Shown in pieces: positions 7,262 to 15,485 of a DNA stretch of 32,225 nt (position 1 is its first letter; each line of letters starts with the position of its first letter). A program made the position numbers and the translations under genes. The notes below the pieces were generated by a model. It saw only the letters and a list, made by a program, of their open reading frames with translations, searched no databases and had not been told where the DNA came from. Origin of the DNA: Saccharicrinis sp. (lineage in GTDB: Bacteria; Bacteroidota; Bacteroidia; Bacteroidales; Marinilabiliaceae). The stretch covers positions 1 to 32,225 of the forward strand of contig JAGXIP010000280.1 of NCBI GenBank assembly GCA_024635585.1, read 5' to 3'.

Positions 7262-7771
7262 ATGAAAATGAAAAAACTATTCTTAGCTCCAGCCCTTGTA
7301 TTTATGATTTTAGCTGCATGTAGTGGCAATCAAAAAAAGGATAACCGTGAAGTTGCTGAATCGGCAACCATGGATGCTCTTGAAGTTTCGGAACCAATAA
7401 CCATCGAATTAGAGGGACATGATAATATGACCTACTCAGGCGATACCGAGGTTAACGTAAATGCAGGACAAGAAATTACCTTAACCTTGAAAAATGTGGG
7501 TGAATTACCAATGGAAACAATGGGTCATAATGTAGTAATCTTAACTCCAGGAACAGATTTAGCTGATTTTGGAGCGGCTGCAATCAATGCAAAAGACGAT
7601 GATTATATTCCTGCCAGTTTATCATCTTCCATCATTGCTCATACAAAACTATTAGGGCCTGGCGAAAGTGATACGATTACCTTCCAACTTGACACTCCGG
7701 GTGTTTACGATTTTATATGTAGTTTCCCGGGACATTGGGCAACGATGAAAGGAACCATTACGGTTAAATAA
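7262..7771 (+). CDS. Azurin-type blue copper lipoprotein
   Basis: 169 residues. The lipoprotein signal ends in LAAC (C20), so the protein should be lipid-anchored in the envelope. The cupredoxin domain has all azurin copper ligands: H89 (METMGHN), C153 and H158 (FICSFPGHW) and M162. Spacing C-5-H-4-M is that of azurin. It should carry electrons between periplasmic redox partners. The charged linker of about 20 residues after the lipid anchor is a tether. An ATG two codons on (7268) is an equally good start. It is monocistronic, with 230 nt upstream without a clear -7 box. Confidence 0.93.
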   Translation: MKMKKLFLAPALVFMILAACSGNQKKDNREVAESATMDALEVSEPITIELEGHDNMTYSGDTEVNVNAGQEITLTLKNVGELPMETMGHNVVILTPGTDLADFGAAAINAKDDDYIPASLSSSIIAHTKLLGPGESDTITFQLDTPGVYDFICSFPGHWATMKGTITVK

Positions 7772-8110
7772 TCTATAATGATTGTATCGTAACAAATGGT
7801 ATGGAATATAGTATAGGTAACCTTGGGGTGGCAACTTACGGCGGTGGGGCGGATTACTTTGTGTTTGAATTCTGCCATTGTAAGCCAATTCCGAAACCAT
7901 ATGGGTTGAAACCGAGCAAGGCTTCTACTTTTATGTCGAAGCAAGGAGTACTTTTTCTTGGTATAAAAGTTTTCCAGTAAATTTTATTGCTTCATTTATC
8001 TAATATTGAATGATAGAGCTAAAAAAATTCCAAGCAGTCGGTTTTTTAAATTTTAAAAATAGCGATTTGAGGAAGTTTATTTTTTCATCAGCCATCGTTT
8101 CCTGATTCTG
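7772..8110. other. Intergenic gap with no recognised feature
   Basis: This stretch lies between the convergent azurin and sfsA genes. It has a locally GC-richer part (about 7820-7860) and a 15-codon ORF (7933-7980), but no hairpin followed by a T-run and no family match in any frame. I see nothing that can be named. Confidence 0.5.
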
Positions 8111-8803
8111 TTAGATTTTAATGGGTAATTTTTTGCTTAGTTCAATACCTGTAGGGTTTACCTCTGCCATGTAAGCAAATACTTCTACTCCACTTTCAAT
8201 AGCTTCTTTAAGTGCTGCGGCATAAGCCGGGTCAATATCTTTAGCTGGCCCAAAAGAAGTGATGTCCCGTCGTTGAATCACATAAAACATTACGGCTCGT
8301 ATTCCCGCTTTTTTAACTTCCATAAGCGTGCGCAAATGTTTTAACCCTCTTATAGTTGCCGCATCTGGAAACAAAGCTTCGTCGCCCACTTTCATGGTCA
8401 CATTTTTAACCTCAATAAAGCATTGCTCTTGGTTGTTTTGTGCAAACACATCAAACCTGCTATCACTAAAAGTAACTTCGCGTTGAACGTGTTTATATTG
8501 GTTCAAACCTGGTATTTTTCCATCCCTCACAGCTTCAAAAACAAGTAGGTTTGGCATGCTCGTATTAATACCCACCCAATTGTGGTTGATGAAAATCATT
8601 TCCCAAGTAAATTGGGTTTTACGCTTAGGATCGTTGGCCGGAGAAAGATAAACGGGGGCACCAGCCTCTATGCAGCTCTTCATACTGCCCGAATTGGTGC
8701 AATGTGCCAACACCACTGTTCCGTCGTTTAACTCCACATCAGCCAAAAACCGTTTGTAGCGTCTTATCAGTTTTCCGGGAATTAGCGTTGTCGGGAATTG
8801 CAT
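8111..8803 (-). CDS. sfsA: SfsA-family DNA/RNA nuclease homologue
   Basis: 230 residues from the start at 8803, close to the 234 of E. coli SfsA. The N-terminus aligns with the family (LIRRYKRFLADVEL, then HCTNSGSM). The nuclease core shows RFDVFAQN and CFIEVKNVTM (the D and ExK positions of a PD-(D/E)XK fold), FPDAATIRGLKHLREL-like and the end GVEVFAYMAEV. The protein is a sugar-fermentation stimulation homologue with reported nuclease activity; its cell role is poorly known. A start at 8836 is possible in frame, but it lies inside the -7 box at 8834-8841, which settles the start at 8803. Confidence 0.92.
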   Translation of the reverse strand: MQFPTTLIPGKLIRRYKRFLADVELNDGTVVLAHCTNSGSMKSCIEAGAPVYLSPANDPKRKTQFTWEMIFINHNWVGINTSMPNLLVFEAVRDGKIPGLNQYKHVQREVTFSDSRFDVFAQNNQEQCFIEVKNVTMKVGDEALFPDAATIRGLKHLRTLMEVKKAGIRAVMFYVIQRRDITSFGPAKDIDPAYAAALKEAIESGVEVFAYMAEVNPTGIELSKKLPIKI

Positions 8804-8833
8804 TTGGTGGCGTTTAAACGTTAGAATTAATTG

Positions 8834-8841
8834 CAAATATA
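8834..8841 (-). promoter_or_regulatory. -7 promoter box for sfsA
   Basis: The minus strand reads TATATTTG, a match to the Bacteroidota box TAnnTTTG, 30 nt before the sfsA ATG at 8803. No clear -33 element is seen. It shows that translation cannot begin at the upstream in-frame ATG (8836). Confidence 0.6.
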
Positions 8842-8906
8842 TGTATCACATCGTTTACTCCTACATGTTTTGCTTGTATTCTAATCCTATCTTCAAAGTT
8901 ATTATG

Positions 8907-8914
8907 TATTTTTG
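8907..8914 (+). promoter_or_regulatory. -7 promoter box for the plsC-type gene
   Basis: TATTTTTG matches TAnnTTTG and lies 29 nt before the ATG at 8944. It is divergent from the sfsA promoter, 65 nt away. No clear -33 element. Confidence 0.55.
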
Positions 8915-8943
8915 CCCAAATTCTCCCGCAAATAAGTTAAGAT

Positions 8944-9678
8944 ATGAAGGCTGTTGGAAATCTTTTTTATCAAGTCTATAAATGGATTGTTGTAATCCCG
9001 GTTTTCGCAGTTGCTAGTGTTGTTTTTTCCTTATTTGCTGCCTTATTGGCTTTTTTAATTTCCCCACGTGTAGGCAGCTTGAGTGGCGTAATTTGGGCCA
9101 GAACCGTCGCTTTTGTTACACCCATGCGGGTAAAGGTTTATGGCAAAGAAAATATTAAAAAAGGACAGTCGTACGTCATTGTAGCCAATCACCAGAGCGG
9201 CTATGATATTTTTGCCCTCTACGGATTTTTGGGTATCGATTTTAGGTGGGTAATGAAAAAGGAACTGCGCCACGCCTTTGGAATAGGTCCAGCCAGTGCT
9301 ATGGTAGGTCATATCTTTATCGACCGCTCCTCGCCTAAGGCTGCCTACGAATCTATCAAATTAGCCAAGGAAAAACTCACACAAGGAACATCGGTGGTCA
9401 TCTTCCCCGAAGGAACAAGAAGTGGTTCTAACACGGTACAACGTTTTAAAAGCGGCGCCTTTAAAATTGCCGAAGAAATTGGCCTACCCATTTTGCCCGT
9501 TACCATAAAAGATACCCATAAAGTATATTGGAATGGGCCAGTTAATGTGCACCCGGGTAAAGTAAGTCTCACGATCAGTCCTTGCATCGATACTAAAAAA
9601 TACAAAGGCGATATGCGCAAACTAATGGACGTGACCCGCGAAGTTTTGATACAACCAATAAAGGAGTTTAATTGTTAA
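8944..9678 (+). CDS. plsC: 1-acyl-sn-glycerol-3-phosphate acyltransferase (PlsC family)
   Basis: 244 residues. A hydrophobic N-terminal segment (about 12-40) anchors it in the inner membrane. The catalytic motif is NHQSGYD (H83, D88, H-x4-D), and the phosphate-binding motif is FPEGTRS (154-160). These are blocks I and III of glycerolipid acyltransferases. The reaction is acylation of lysophosphatidic acid to phosphatidic acid. Length fits the family. Bacteroidota often carry more than one PlsC-like enzyme, including aminolipid acyltransferases, so the exact substrate is inferred. Confidence 0.9.
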   Translation: MKAVGNLFYQVYKWIVVIPVFAVASVVFSLFAALLAFLISPRVGSLSGVIWARTVAFVTPMRVKVYGKENIKKGQSYVIVANHQSGYDIFALYGFLGIDFRWVMKKELRHAFGIGPASAMVGHIFIDRSSPKAAYESIKLAKEKLTQGTSVVIFPEGTRSGSNTVQRFKSGAFKIAEEIGLPILPVTIKDTHKVYWNGPVNVHPGKVSLTISPCIDTKKYKGDMRKLMDVTREVLIQPIKEFNC

Positions 9679-9840
9679 CCCAGATAATGAGCTGCATTCT
9701 CTATTAATCGTAAGGTGCTGTCTTTTTTGTGAAACAATGTACTACCCGCTCTGGTATTATTACGTTCGGTATAGAATTTGTTTAAAATCCATAAAGAATG
9801 AGAGATAGGTTGTCGATTTTCAATTTAGTAAAAACTTGTT

Positions 9841-10755
9841 ATGAATAGAATTGTACTCTTGATTGTGTGGCTGGTAATGTTTCCGATAACCCTTTGCGTG
9901 GGGCAATCTACAGTCTTTTACGATATTAAATTTACTAGTGTTTGGAATACCAACGATCATACCAGTGTGCCCGGAAATGCGCACTGGTCAAAATTGGTTG
10001 GTGCTACACATAAAACAGCCCATGTTTTTTTACAAGTTGGCAATTTGGCCACTACCGGAATAAAGAATATTGCCGAAACAGGAAACAATGATATTTTTAA
10101 TGACGAAGTGGCAACAGCCGTTTCTACTGGCGAAGCGGATAAATACATCGATGGGCCTAGCCTAGGAAGTGCTACTGGAGATATTTTAATACCTAATATG
10201 GAGGTAAACAAAGATTTTCCGTTGCTGACTTTAGTTTCGATGATTGCACCCAGTCCCGATTGGGTTATTGCACTTAATGGCTATAATTTACTGGATGCCG
10301 CAGGTAAATGGAAAACATCCGTCACTTTAGATATGTTTGCTTATGATGCAGGAACGGATAGTGGTACGGATTACACGTCGACCAATATGGTAACCAGCCC
10401 TTTTCAGTCTATATCCATGATAAACGGATTGCCAATCAATGGGAATAAAATGGGCACCTTAAGCATTACATTGGTTTCTGCCACTAAGCTTGATAACTTA
10501 TCCGGGGGCAATAACATAAGCGTATATCCCAATCCGGTAATTAATGGAAAGGTCATGGTTGGAAATCTGGAAAATGTATCCCTTACAAAAGTTGAAATCT
10601 ACAATTCCCTAGGGTTGCTGGTTAAATCCACAGGTAAAAACTTAACACAAAACACGTTGGTAATAGATGTACAGGATTTATCTCCAGGCATATACCTGAT
10701 GAAAATTGCCACGGAGCAATATAAAACGATAACGCGAAAATTGATAGTCAAATAA
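9841..10755 (+). CDS. Secreted Spondin_N-domain protein with type IX sorting domain
   Basis: 304 residues. A signal peptide ends near residue 22 (LCVGQS). Residues about 27-205 resemble a spondin N-terminal domain: YDIKFTSVWN, HWSKLVGATHK, GIKNIAETG, and SPDWVIALNGYNLLD, where the metal-binding region lies in F-spondin. The last ~80 residues form a type IX secretion C-terminal sorting domain (ISVYPNPV, then VQDLSPGIYLMKI and RKLIVK). It should be exported across the outer membrane and attached to the surface or released. Its function is unknown; spondin domains in eukaryotes mediate matrix adhesion. Monocistronic and convergent with the next gene. Confidence 0.85.
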   Translation: MNRIVLLIVWLVMFPITLCVGQSTVFYDIKFTSVWNTNDHTSVPGNAHWSKLVGATHKTAHVFLQVGNLATTGIKNIAETGNNDIFNDEVATAVSTGEADKYIDGPSLGSATGDILIPNMEVNKDFPLLTLVSMIAPSPDWVIALNGYNLLDAAGKWKTSVTLDMFAYDAGTDSGTDYTSTNMVTSPFQSISMINGLPINGNKMGTLSITLVSATKLDNLSGGNNISVYPNPVINGKVMVGNLENVSLTKVEIYNSLGLLVKSTGKNLTQNTLVIDVQDLSPGIYLMKIATEQYKTITRKLIVK

Positions 10756-10816
10756 GGTAGGATGGAGCATACCTGCACCGTCATCAAATGCTAAAAATAT
10801 TATTCAACTCGAAGGT

Positions 10817-12511
10817 TTAAAACTCAGCCTCTACACTCACTTTTATTGGCTTACCTGTTTGTGGATGCTTAAACTCTAAAAACTCTGCATGTAAATGTAA
10901 GCGCGTACTTTTTACACCATACAAATCATCGCCCACGATAGGGCAGTTTAGTCCTTGTGGATGTGCCGCATGAACCCTCAACTGGTGTGTGCGTCCGGTG
11001 ATGGGGTAAAAGTGTACCTTTGTTCTTCCATTTTGGCGCGCTATAACTTTGAATTTTGTTTTCGCCGCTTTACCATGCTCATAACAAACTAGCTGGCGGG
11101 GTCTATCGTCCAAGTCAACGCGCAGTGGTAAATCAATGATACCTTCGTCTTCTGCAATAATACCATCCAACAATGCCACATATCGTTTTTGAATCGTTCT
11201 GTGCAAAAACTGCCGCTGCAAATTCTTATGTGCATCCTTGTTCTTAGCAATCAATAGTAATCCCGATGTGGACATATCTAACCGATGCACCAGCAACGGC
11301 CCCGTGGCATTGGGGTATTTCTGCTTCATGCGCAAATAAACCGAATCTTCCGTTTCTTTTCCGGGCACCGATAAAAATTCGGCAGGTTTATTTATGACTA
11401 CGATATCCTCGTCCTCAAATATTATTTTCAGCTCATCGTCTTCGGCGGTTGGCGTTTGTATGGGATTTTCGTCCATGGGTATTCCGGCAAGCATGTGGCC
11501 TAGTATGGGCTGGCACTTCCCACGGCATGAGGGATAAAAATTCTTGTGTCGCCTAATTTCAGATTTAGGCGACTGTCCCCACCAAAATTCGGCCATTGCA
11601 ATAGGCTTGAGCTTGTGCATAAACGCAAATTGAAAAAGCTTGGGTGCCGCACATTCGCCCGCACCGGCCGGAGGAATCTTTTCGGCAGTGTGGGCAAATA
11701 TTTCGCTTACACCCATCAATTCCCCATCTTTATTTAAAAACTGATATTTGTCAAACAGCTTTTGCTGCAATGCTGCCGAACGTGTTTTGCGCTCCTGTTT
11801 TAATGCTTCTATTTTTTGCACAAAGCAATTAAGCTCTTTTTGGTTAATATCAAGTTTATAGTCCCATTGTTTGCGCAAAACTTTATAATCATACTGATGC
11901 TTAAGGCTCTCTTGTTTGAGTTCTTCCGTTAAAGTATCGAAATCAGCCTGTGCCAGTTCTTGGAGCGCTTTGTTTCGCCGCAGTTTACGTTGGTCTTTGG
12001 CAGCTTTCATAAATTGCCGGTATGCTTTGAGTTCCTTTTCCGACCGGCTATTGTCCTCTGCACACCGTTTCATGCACAGAAAATAAGCAGTCTCATTTTC
12101 CAAAGTTTCAATCTGCCGATTGATGTTGCTGATTAGGTCTTCTTCTATCTTAAAAAAACCATCTTTGTTCAATAAATCATAAATAGGAGGAACAAAGCCA
12201 GGAAGATGGTTCGTTTCGCCTAATTTGCCGCTGAAAGCCGAAAGAAAACCCAACTCCCCGTTCTGTTTCTGAACCACCAGCACCCCAAACATCTTGCCTA
12301 TATTGGTACCTTCTACATAATGATCTATACCAAAATCGTGCTGCCAAGCTGTTTGCGATAATAAATGACGCTGAAGTTGATTGGCAGCTAAAACGCATAG
12401 TGGATGAGGCTCATAATAAAACGGATAGGTAAATTTTTGCGGTAGATGAATGTGGTCGATATTTTCGGCAAAATAGGTAAAACAATTTTCAATGGTATGA
12501 TATAGATACAT
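10817..12511 (-). CDS. RluA-family pseudouridine synthase with long N-terminal extension
   Basis: 564 residues. The C-terminal ~210 are the catalytic domain: HRLDMSTSGLLL with catalytic D412, KRYVALL, GRTHQLRVHAA and LHLHAEFLEFKHP. It isomerises uridine in tRNA or rRNA; the target base is not readable. The N-terminal ~350 residues are not part of the usual enzyme (about 220-330 aa). They contain a long charged coiled coil (about residues 145-270) and a conserved-looking stretch around residues 275-340 (GECAAPKLFQFA, MAEFWWGQSP, RRHKNFYPSCRGKCQPIL). The ATG at 12511 follows a -7 box by 24 nt. Confidence 0.88.
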   Translation of the reverse strand: MYLYHTIENCFTYFAENIDHIHLPQKFTYPFYYEPHPLCVLAANQLQRHLLSQTAWQHDFGIDHYVEGTNIGKMFGVLVVQKQNGELGFLSAFSGKLGETNHLPGFVPPIYDLLNKDGFFKIEEDLISNINRQIETLENETAYFLCMKRCAEDNSRSEKELKAYRQFMKAAKDQRKLRRNKALQELAQADFDTLTEELKQESLKHQYDYKVLRKQWDYKLDINQKELNCFVQKIEALKQERKTRSAALQQKLFDKYQFLNKDGELMGVSEIFAHTAEKIPPAGAGECAAPKLFQFAFMHKLKPIAMAEFWWGQSPKSEIRRHKNFYPSCRGKCQPILGHMLAGIPMDENPIQTPTAEDDELKIIFEDEDIVVINKPAEFLSVPGKETEDSVYLRMKQKYPNATGPLLVHRLDMSTSGLLLIAKNKDAHKNLQRQFLHRTIQKRYVALLDGIIAEDEGIIDLPLRVDLDDRPRQLVCYEHGKAAKTKFKVIARQNGRTKVHFYPITGRTHQLRVHAAHPQGLNCPIVGDDLYGVKSTRLHLHAEFLEFKHPQTGKPIKVSVEAEF

Positions 12512-12535
12512 CAGGCGTTATAACTAAAATAAGCT

Positions 12536-12543
12536 CAAAAGTA
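12536..12543 (-). promoter_or_regulatory. -7 promoter box for the pseudouridine synthase gene
   Basis: The minus strand reads TACTTTTG (TAnnTTTG), about 25 nt before the ATG at 12511. No clear -33 element. Confidence 0.5.
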
Positions 12544-12699
12544 CAAAGCTTTTGCGTATGTTGTAAAAATGGCATAACTTAATTTACAAATTGTTGTTAT
12601 TACAAAAGGTGATTTCTATTATTCGCAGATCATATTATCCTAATAGTAACACCAATATTATCATAATTTAATTATTCAATCATCATAAATAAATGTACT

Positions 12700-12918
12700 A
12701 TGAAAAAGTTAATTTACGGACACATCGTCGATATCCAGATTTATAAGGATCTCCTCTTTAAAGCGGGTATTGAATGTTTAATTAAAAATGAATTTGAAGA
12801 AGCTTCGCGTGCAGGTTTTGGCTCCGGATTGCCGGGCAATGCCGATTTGTATGTGGATGAATCAAATTTTGAGAAAGCCAGTGCGATCATTTCTTCCTTT
12901 AAAGAAACCATTAAATAG
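12700..12918 (+). CDS. DUF2007-family small protein
   Basis: 72 residues. The pattern YGHIVDIQIYKDLLFKAGIE, a central glycine-rich part, then ADLYVDESNFEKASAII fits DUF2007, a small alpha/beta domain annotated as putative signal transducing protein. No catalytic residue is known. The next gene starts 9 nt after its stop, so the two are probably co-transcribed. The 188-nt gap upstream has no TAnnTTTG box. Confidence 0.75.
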   Translation: MKKLIYGHIVDIQIYKDLLFKAGIECLIKNEFEEASRAGFGSGLPGNADLYVDESNFEKASAIISSFKETIK

Positions 12919-12927
12919 CATTCCTAG

Positions 12928-13320
12928 ATGAAGAAAATAGTTTTGTTGGTAGGAGCCTCATATGGTTTACTTTCTGTGGTGTTGGGCGCTTTTGGCGCTC
13001 ACGCCCTAAAAAAGATAATGAGTGCCGAAGCTTTGCAAAGTTTTGAGACCGGCGTTAAATATCAAATGTATCACGCCTTGGTTTTGCTGATGGTGGGATT
13101 TTATTTTACGTTTTCGTCTAAAATTGAAAACTATATGGCCTGGGCATTTATCCTTGGTACTTTTTTATTCTCGGTGAGTATTTATTTTTTGGCTTTGGGT
13201 AAAACATGGAATTATCAGGTAGCATGGCTGGGGCCGATAACACCCTTGGGCGGATTGCTTTTGATTGTAGGCTGGGCTTTGCTGATTGCAAATATTTATA
13301 ATGGATTTCAATCGAAGTGA
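12928..13320 (+). CDS. DUF423-family inner membrane protein
   Basis: 130 residues with four membrane helices. The opening GLLSVVLGAFGAHALKK and the motif SFETGVKYQMYHALVLL are the DUF423 (YgdD-like) signature, and WLGPITPLGGLLLIVGW marks the last helix. Function is not known for the family. It is the second gene of a pair with the DUF2007 protein. Confidence 0.85.
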   Translation: MKKIVLLVGASYGLLSVVLGAFGAHALKKIMSAEALQSFETGVKYQMYHALVLLMVGFYFTFSSKIENYMAWAFILGTFLFSVSIYFLALGKTWNYQVAWLGPITPLGGLLLIVGWALLIANIYNGFQSK

Positions 13321-13388
13321 GGGTGTAAAGTGTTAATATACAGCGATATGAGTTTAACTTGTTTGTAGCAATACTAGTTACAACGATT

Positions 13389-13520
13389 CCCCGCCTTAAA
13401 AAGGCGGGGTGGATGATATGACGCGTACGCTAGCGCCTCCGCAGAGAAGCTTATGCACTCGCGAAAAGCTATAGCGACAGCGTGAGGTACGAAATATCAG
13501 ACGGGGTGGTTGTACCTTGC
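13389..13520. repeat. Palindrome-headed GC-rich intergenic element
   Basis: A perfect inverted repeat, CCCCGCCTT (13389-13397) and AAGGCGGGG (13401-13409) with an AAA loop, is followed by TGGATGAT and a GC-rich stretch containing CGCTAGCG and CGCGAAAAGC, and it ends near GACGGGGTGGTTG (13501-13513). The outer words GGGGTGGATG and GGGGTGGTTG are alike. No T-run follows the hairpin, so it is not a standard terminator. It looks like an interspersed element of Bacteroidota intergenic DNA. The rest of 13321-13617 holds nothing else I can name. Confidence 0.5.
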
Positions 13521-13617
13521 CACAGTGTAATTATCATGAGTGGTATAAAAATCCATGTTTTTAGTGCAATTATAATATTCACCTCAATATTATTTTACCC
13601 TAAAGGGATATTTTATG

Positions 13618-13625
13618 TATCTTTG
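13618..13625 (+). promoter_or_regulatory. -7 promoter box for guaB
   Basis: TATCTTTG matches TAnnTTTG and ends 23 nt before the guaB ATG at 13649. No clear -33 element. Confidence 0.6.
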
Positions 13626-13648
13626 AACAATTTTTCATTTGAATAGCT

Positions 13649-15153
13649 ATGGCAATTATACTTAACGAAGTTTCAAGAACTTTTAACGAATACCTGATTA
13701 TTCCAGGCTTAACATCCAAACTGCATACCCCTGACAGCGTAAATATGCAGGCTCCAATGGTGCGGTTTAAAAATGGCGAAAAACCTGCTATCACTTTAAA
13801 TATACCCTTTGTATCATCAATTATGCAGTCGGTATCAGATAGTGGTATGGCCAAAGCATTGGCAAAAGAGGGGGGTGTATCTTTCATTTTTGGCTCCCAG
13901 TCTATCGAGGATCAATGTAGGATGGTGCGTGAGGTTAAAAATTACAAAGCGGGTTTTGTAGAAAGCAGAGCAAACATTACCCCCGAATCAACTCTAAAAG
14001 ATGTTATCGCATTAAAACAAAAAACCGGCTTCTCAACTATTGGCGTTACAGAAGATGGAACTGCTACCGGTGTTTTTTGTGGATTGATTACAGGACGCGA
14101 CTATAGGGAGAATAGAGACCCCCTCAACAAAAAAGTAAAGGATTTTATGACGCCCATAAACGACCTTATCTATGCCAATAACGGCATTACTTTAACCGAG
14201 GCTAACGATATTGTTTGGGATCATAAACTGAACACCCTACCCATTCTCGACGAAAACCAGCGTTTGGTATATTTTGTATTCCGCAAGGATTATGATAGCC
14301 ACAAGTTAAATCCCAACGAACTTTCCGACGTAAACAAAAGGCTGGTAGTAGGTGCAGGTATCAATTCCAGAGATTATAAAGAAAGAGTTCCCGCATTGGT
14401 TGAAGCTGGAGTAGATGTGCTATGTATCGATTCATCCGACGGGCATTCCGAATGGCAAAAGGGAACCATTGAGTATGTTAAAAAAGAAATAGGAAAACAT
14501 GTACTGGTAGGAGCCGGTAACGTGGTAGATAAAGAGGGCTTTCTGTACTTAGTAGAGGCAGGTGCCGATTTTGTTAAAGTTGGTGTAGGTGGTGGTTCTA
14601 TATGCATCACCCGTGAGCAAAAAGGAATTGGTAGAGGACAGGCCACCGCGCTGATTGAAGTGGCGGAAGCACGCGATGAGTATTTCAAGGCTACGGGAGA
14701 GTACATCCCAATTTGTTCCGATGGCGGTATCGTTCAGGATTACCACATGACTTTAGCCTTAGCCATGGGTGCTGACTTTTTAATGATGGGACGATATTTT
14801 GCTCGTTTCGACGAGAGCCCTACACGTAAGTTATTAATTGGCGGTAATTACGTAAAGGAATATTGGGGCGAAGGTTCAAACAGAGCCCGCAACTGGCAGC
14901 GCTACGATATGGGCGGCAAAGACAATAGTAATAGCCTTAAATTTGAAGAAGGTGTGGATAGTTATGTTCCTTTGCAGGTAAGTTAAAGGATAATATCGAC
15001 GTTACCCTCGGTAAAATTAAATCAACCATGTGCAGTTGCGGCGTTAGCTCTTTAAAGCAATTGCAACGTGAAGCCAAACTTACTTTGGTTTCATCCACAA
15101 GCATTATCGAAGGCGGCGCTCACGATGTAATGGTGAAGGATGCGAAAAATTGA
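13649..15153 (+). CDS. guaB: IMP dehydrogenase, with an apparent 1-nt frameshift near the 3' end
   Basis: The enzyme oxidises IMP to XMP with NAD, the committed step of GMP synthesis. The catalytic loop [13 protein letters not shown] has C319; a CBS pair lies at about residues 95-215, and SDGGI and GADFLMMG are core motifs. The first frame ends at TAA 14984-14986 (445 residues), after [10 protein letters not shown]. The family continues VPYAGKLKDN here, and exactly that is read one frame on from GCA at 14974: [20 protein letters not shown], then [16 protein letters not shown] to TGA 15151-15153. One base is missing at 14971-14973 (CCT-TT-GCA for CCT-TAT-GCA). The lost tail contains the EGG segment, which in known structures completes the potassium site of the neighbouring subunit. 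A sequencing error is as likely as a mutation. Full length would be about 501 residues, normal for the family. Confidence 0.9.
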
Positions 15154-15221
15154 TTTTGTCGGATAGCGGATGGCTTCCTGCCTAATTAAATCTTAGGTGG
15201 CGGGATGTCGCTTCGCTCCAG

Positions 15222-15480
15222 ATGGCAGTTGGCTGATGGCCTGTAGCTAATAGCTAGAGGCTGAGAGCAGTTTTACAAGTGAAAAATAAAAAAACCTCCA
15301 TCGTTTCAATGTGATGGAGGTTTTTTTATTTTAATTTGTATTGTAAAAATACTTGGGGCGCAACGTTTACAGCTTGTTTTAAGTTGCACTCAGGGATTTA
15401 AATACCCACATACCGATTACCGAATATCTATCAAGGACTGAAGCTGCTGAGAGCTCTGGGGCTATTAGCTATCCGCATTT
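15222..15480. repeat. Degenerate GCTGATAGC-type low-complexity repeat and gap content
   Basis: The stretch GTTGGCTGATGGCCTGTAGC followed by TAATAGCTAGAGGCTGAGAGC (15226-15266) is built from variants of GGCTGATAGC. A similar string stands between ffh and folD (21456-21499), and GCTGCTGAGAGC with TATTAGCTATCCG appears at 15447-15476. These are decayed short repeats. Apart from the terminator at 15288-15327, nothing else is seen between 15154 and 15485. Confidence 0.45.
15288..15327. terminator. Bidirectional intrinsic terminator between guaB and the DUF2807 gene
   Basis: The stem AAAAAAACCTCCATC (15288-15302) pairs perfectly with GATGGAGGTTTTTTT (15313-15327) around a 10-nt loop. The T-run on either strand makes it work in both directions, fitting the convergent genes guaB and the DUF2807 gene. 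Confidence 0.9.
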
Positions 15481-15485
15481 GTTAC

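Noticed and set aside
7933-7980. 15-codon ORF MSKQGVLFLGIKVFQ downstream of the azurin gene
   Set aside because: Too short, no ribosome site and no family match that I can defend.
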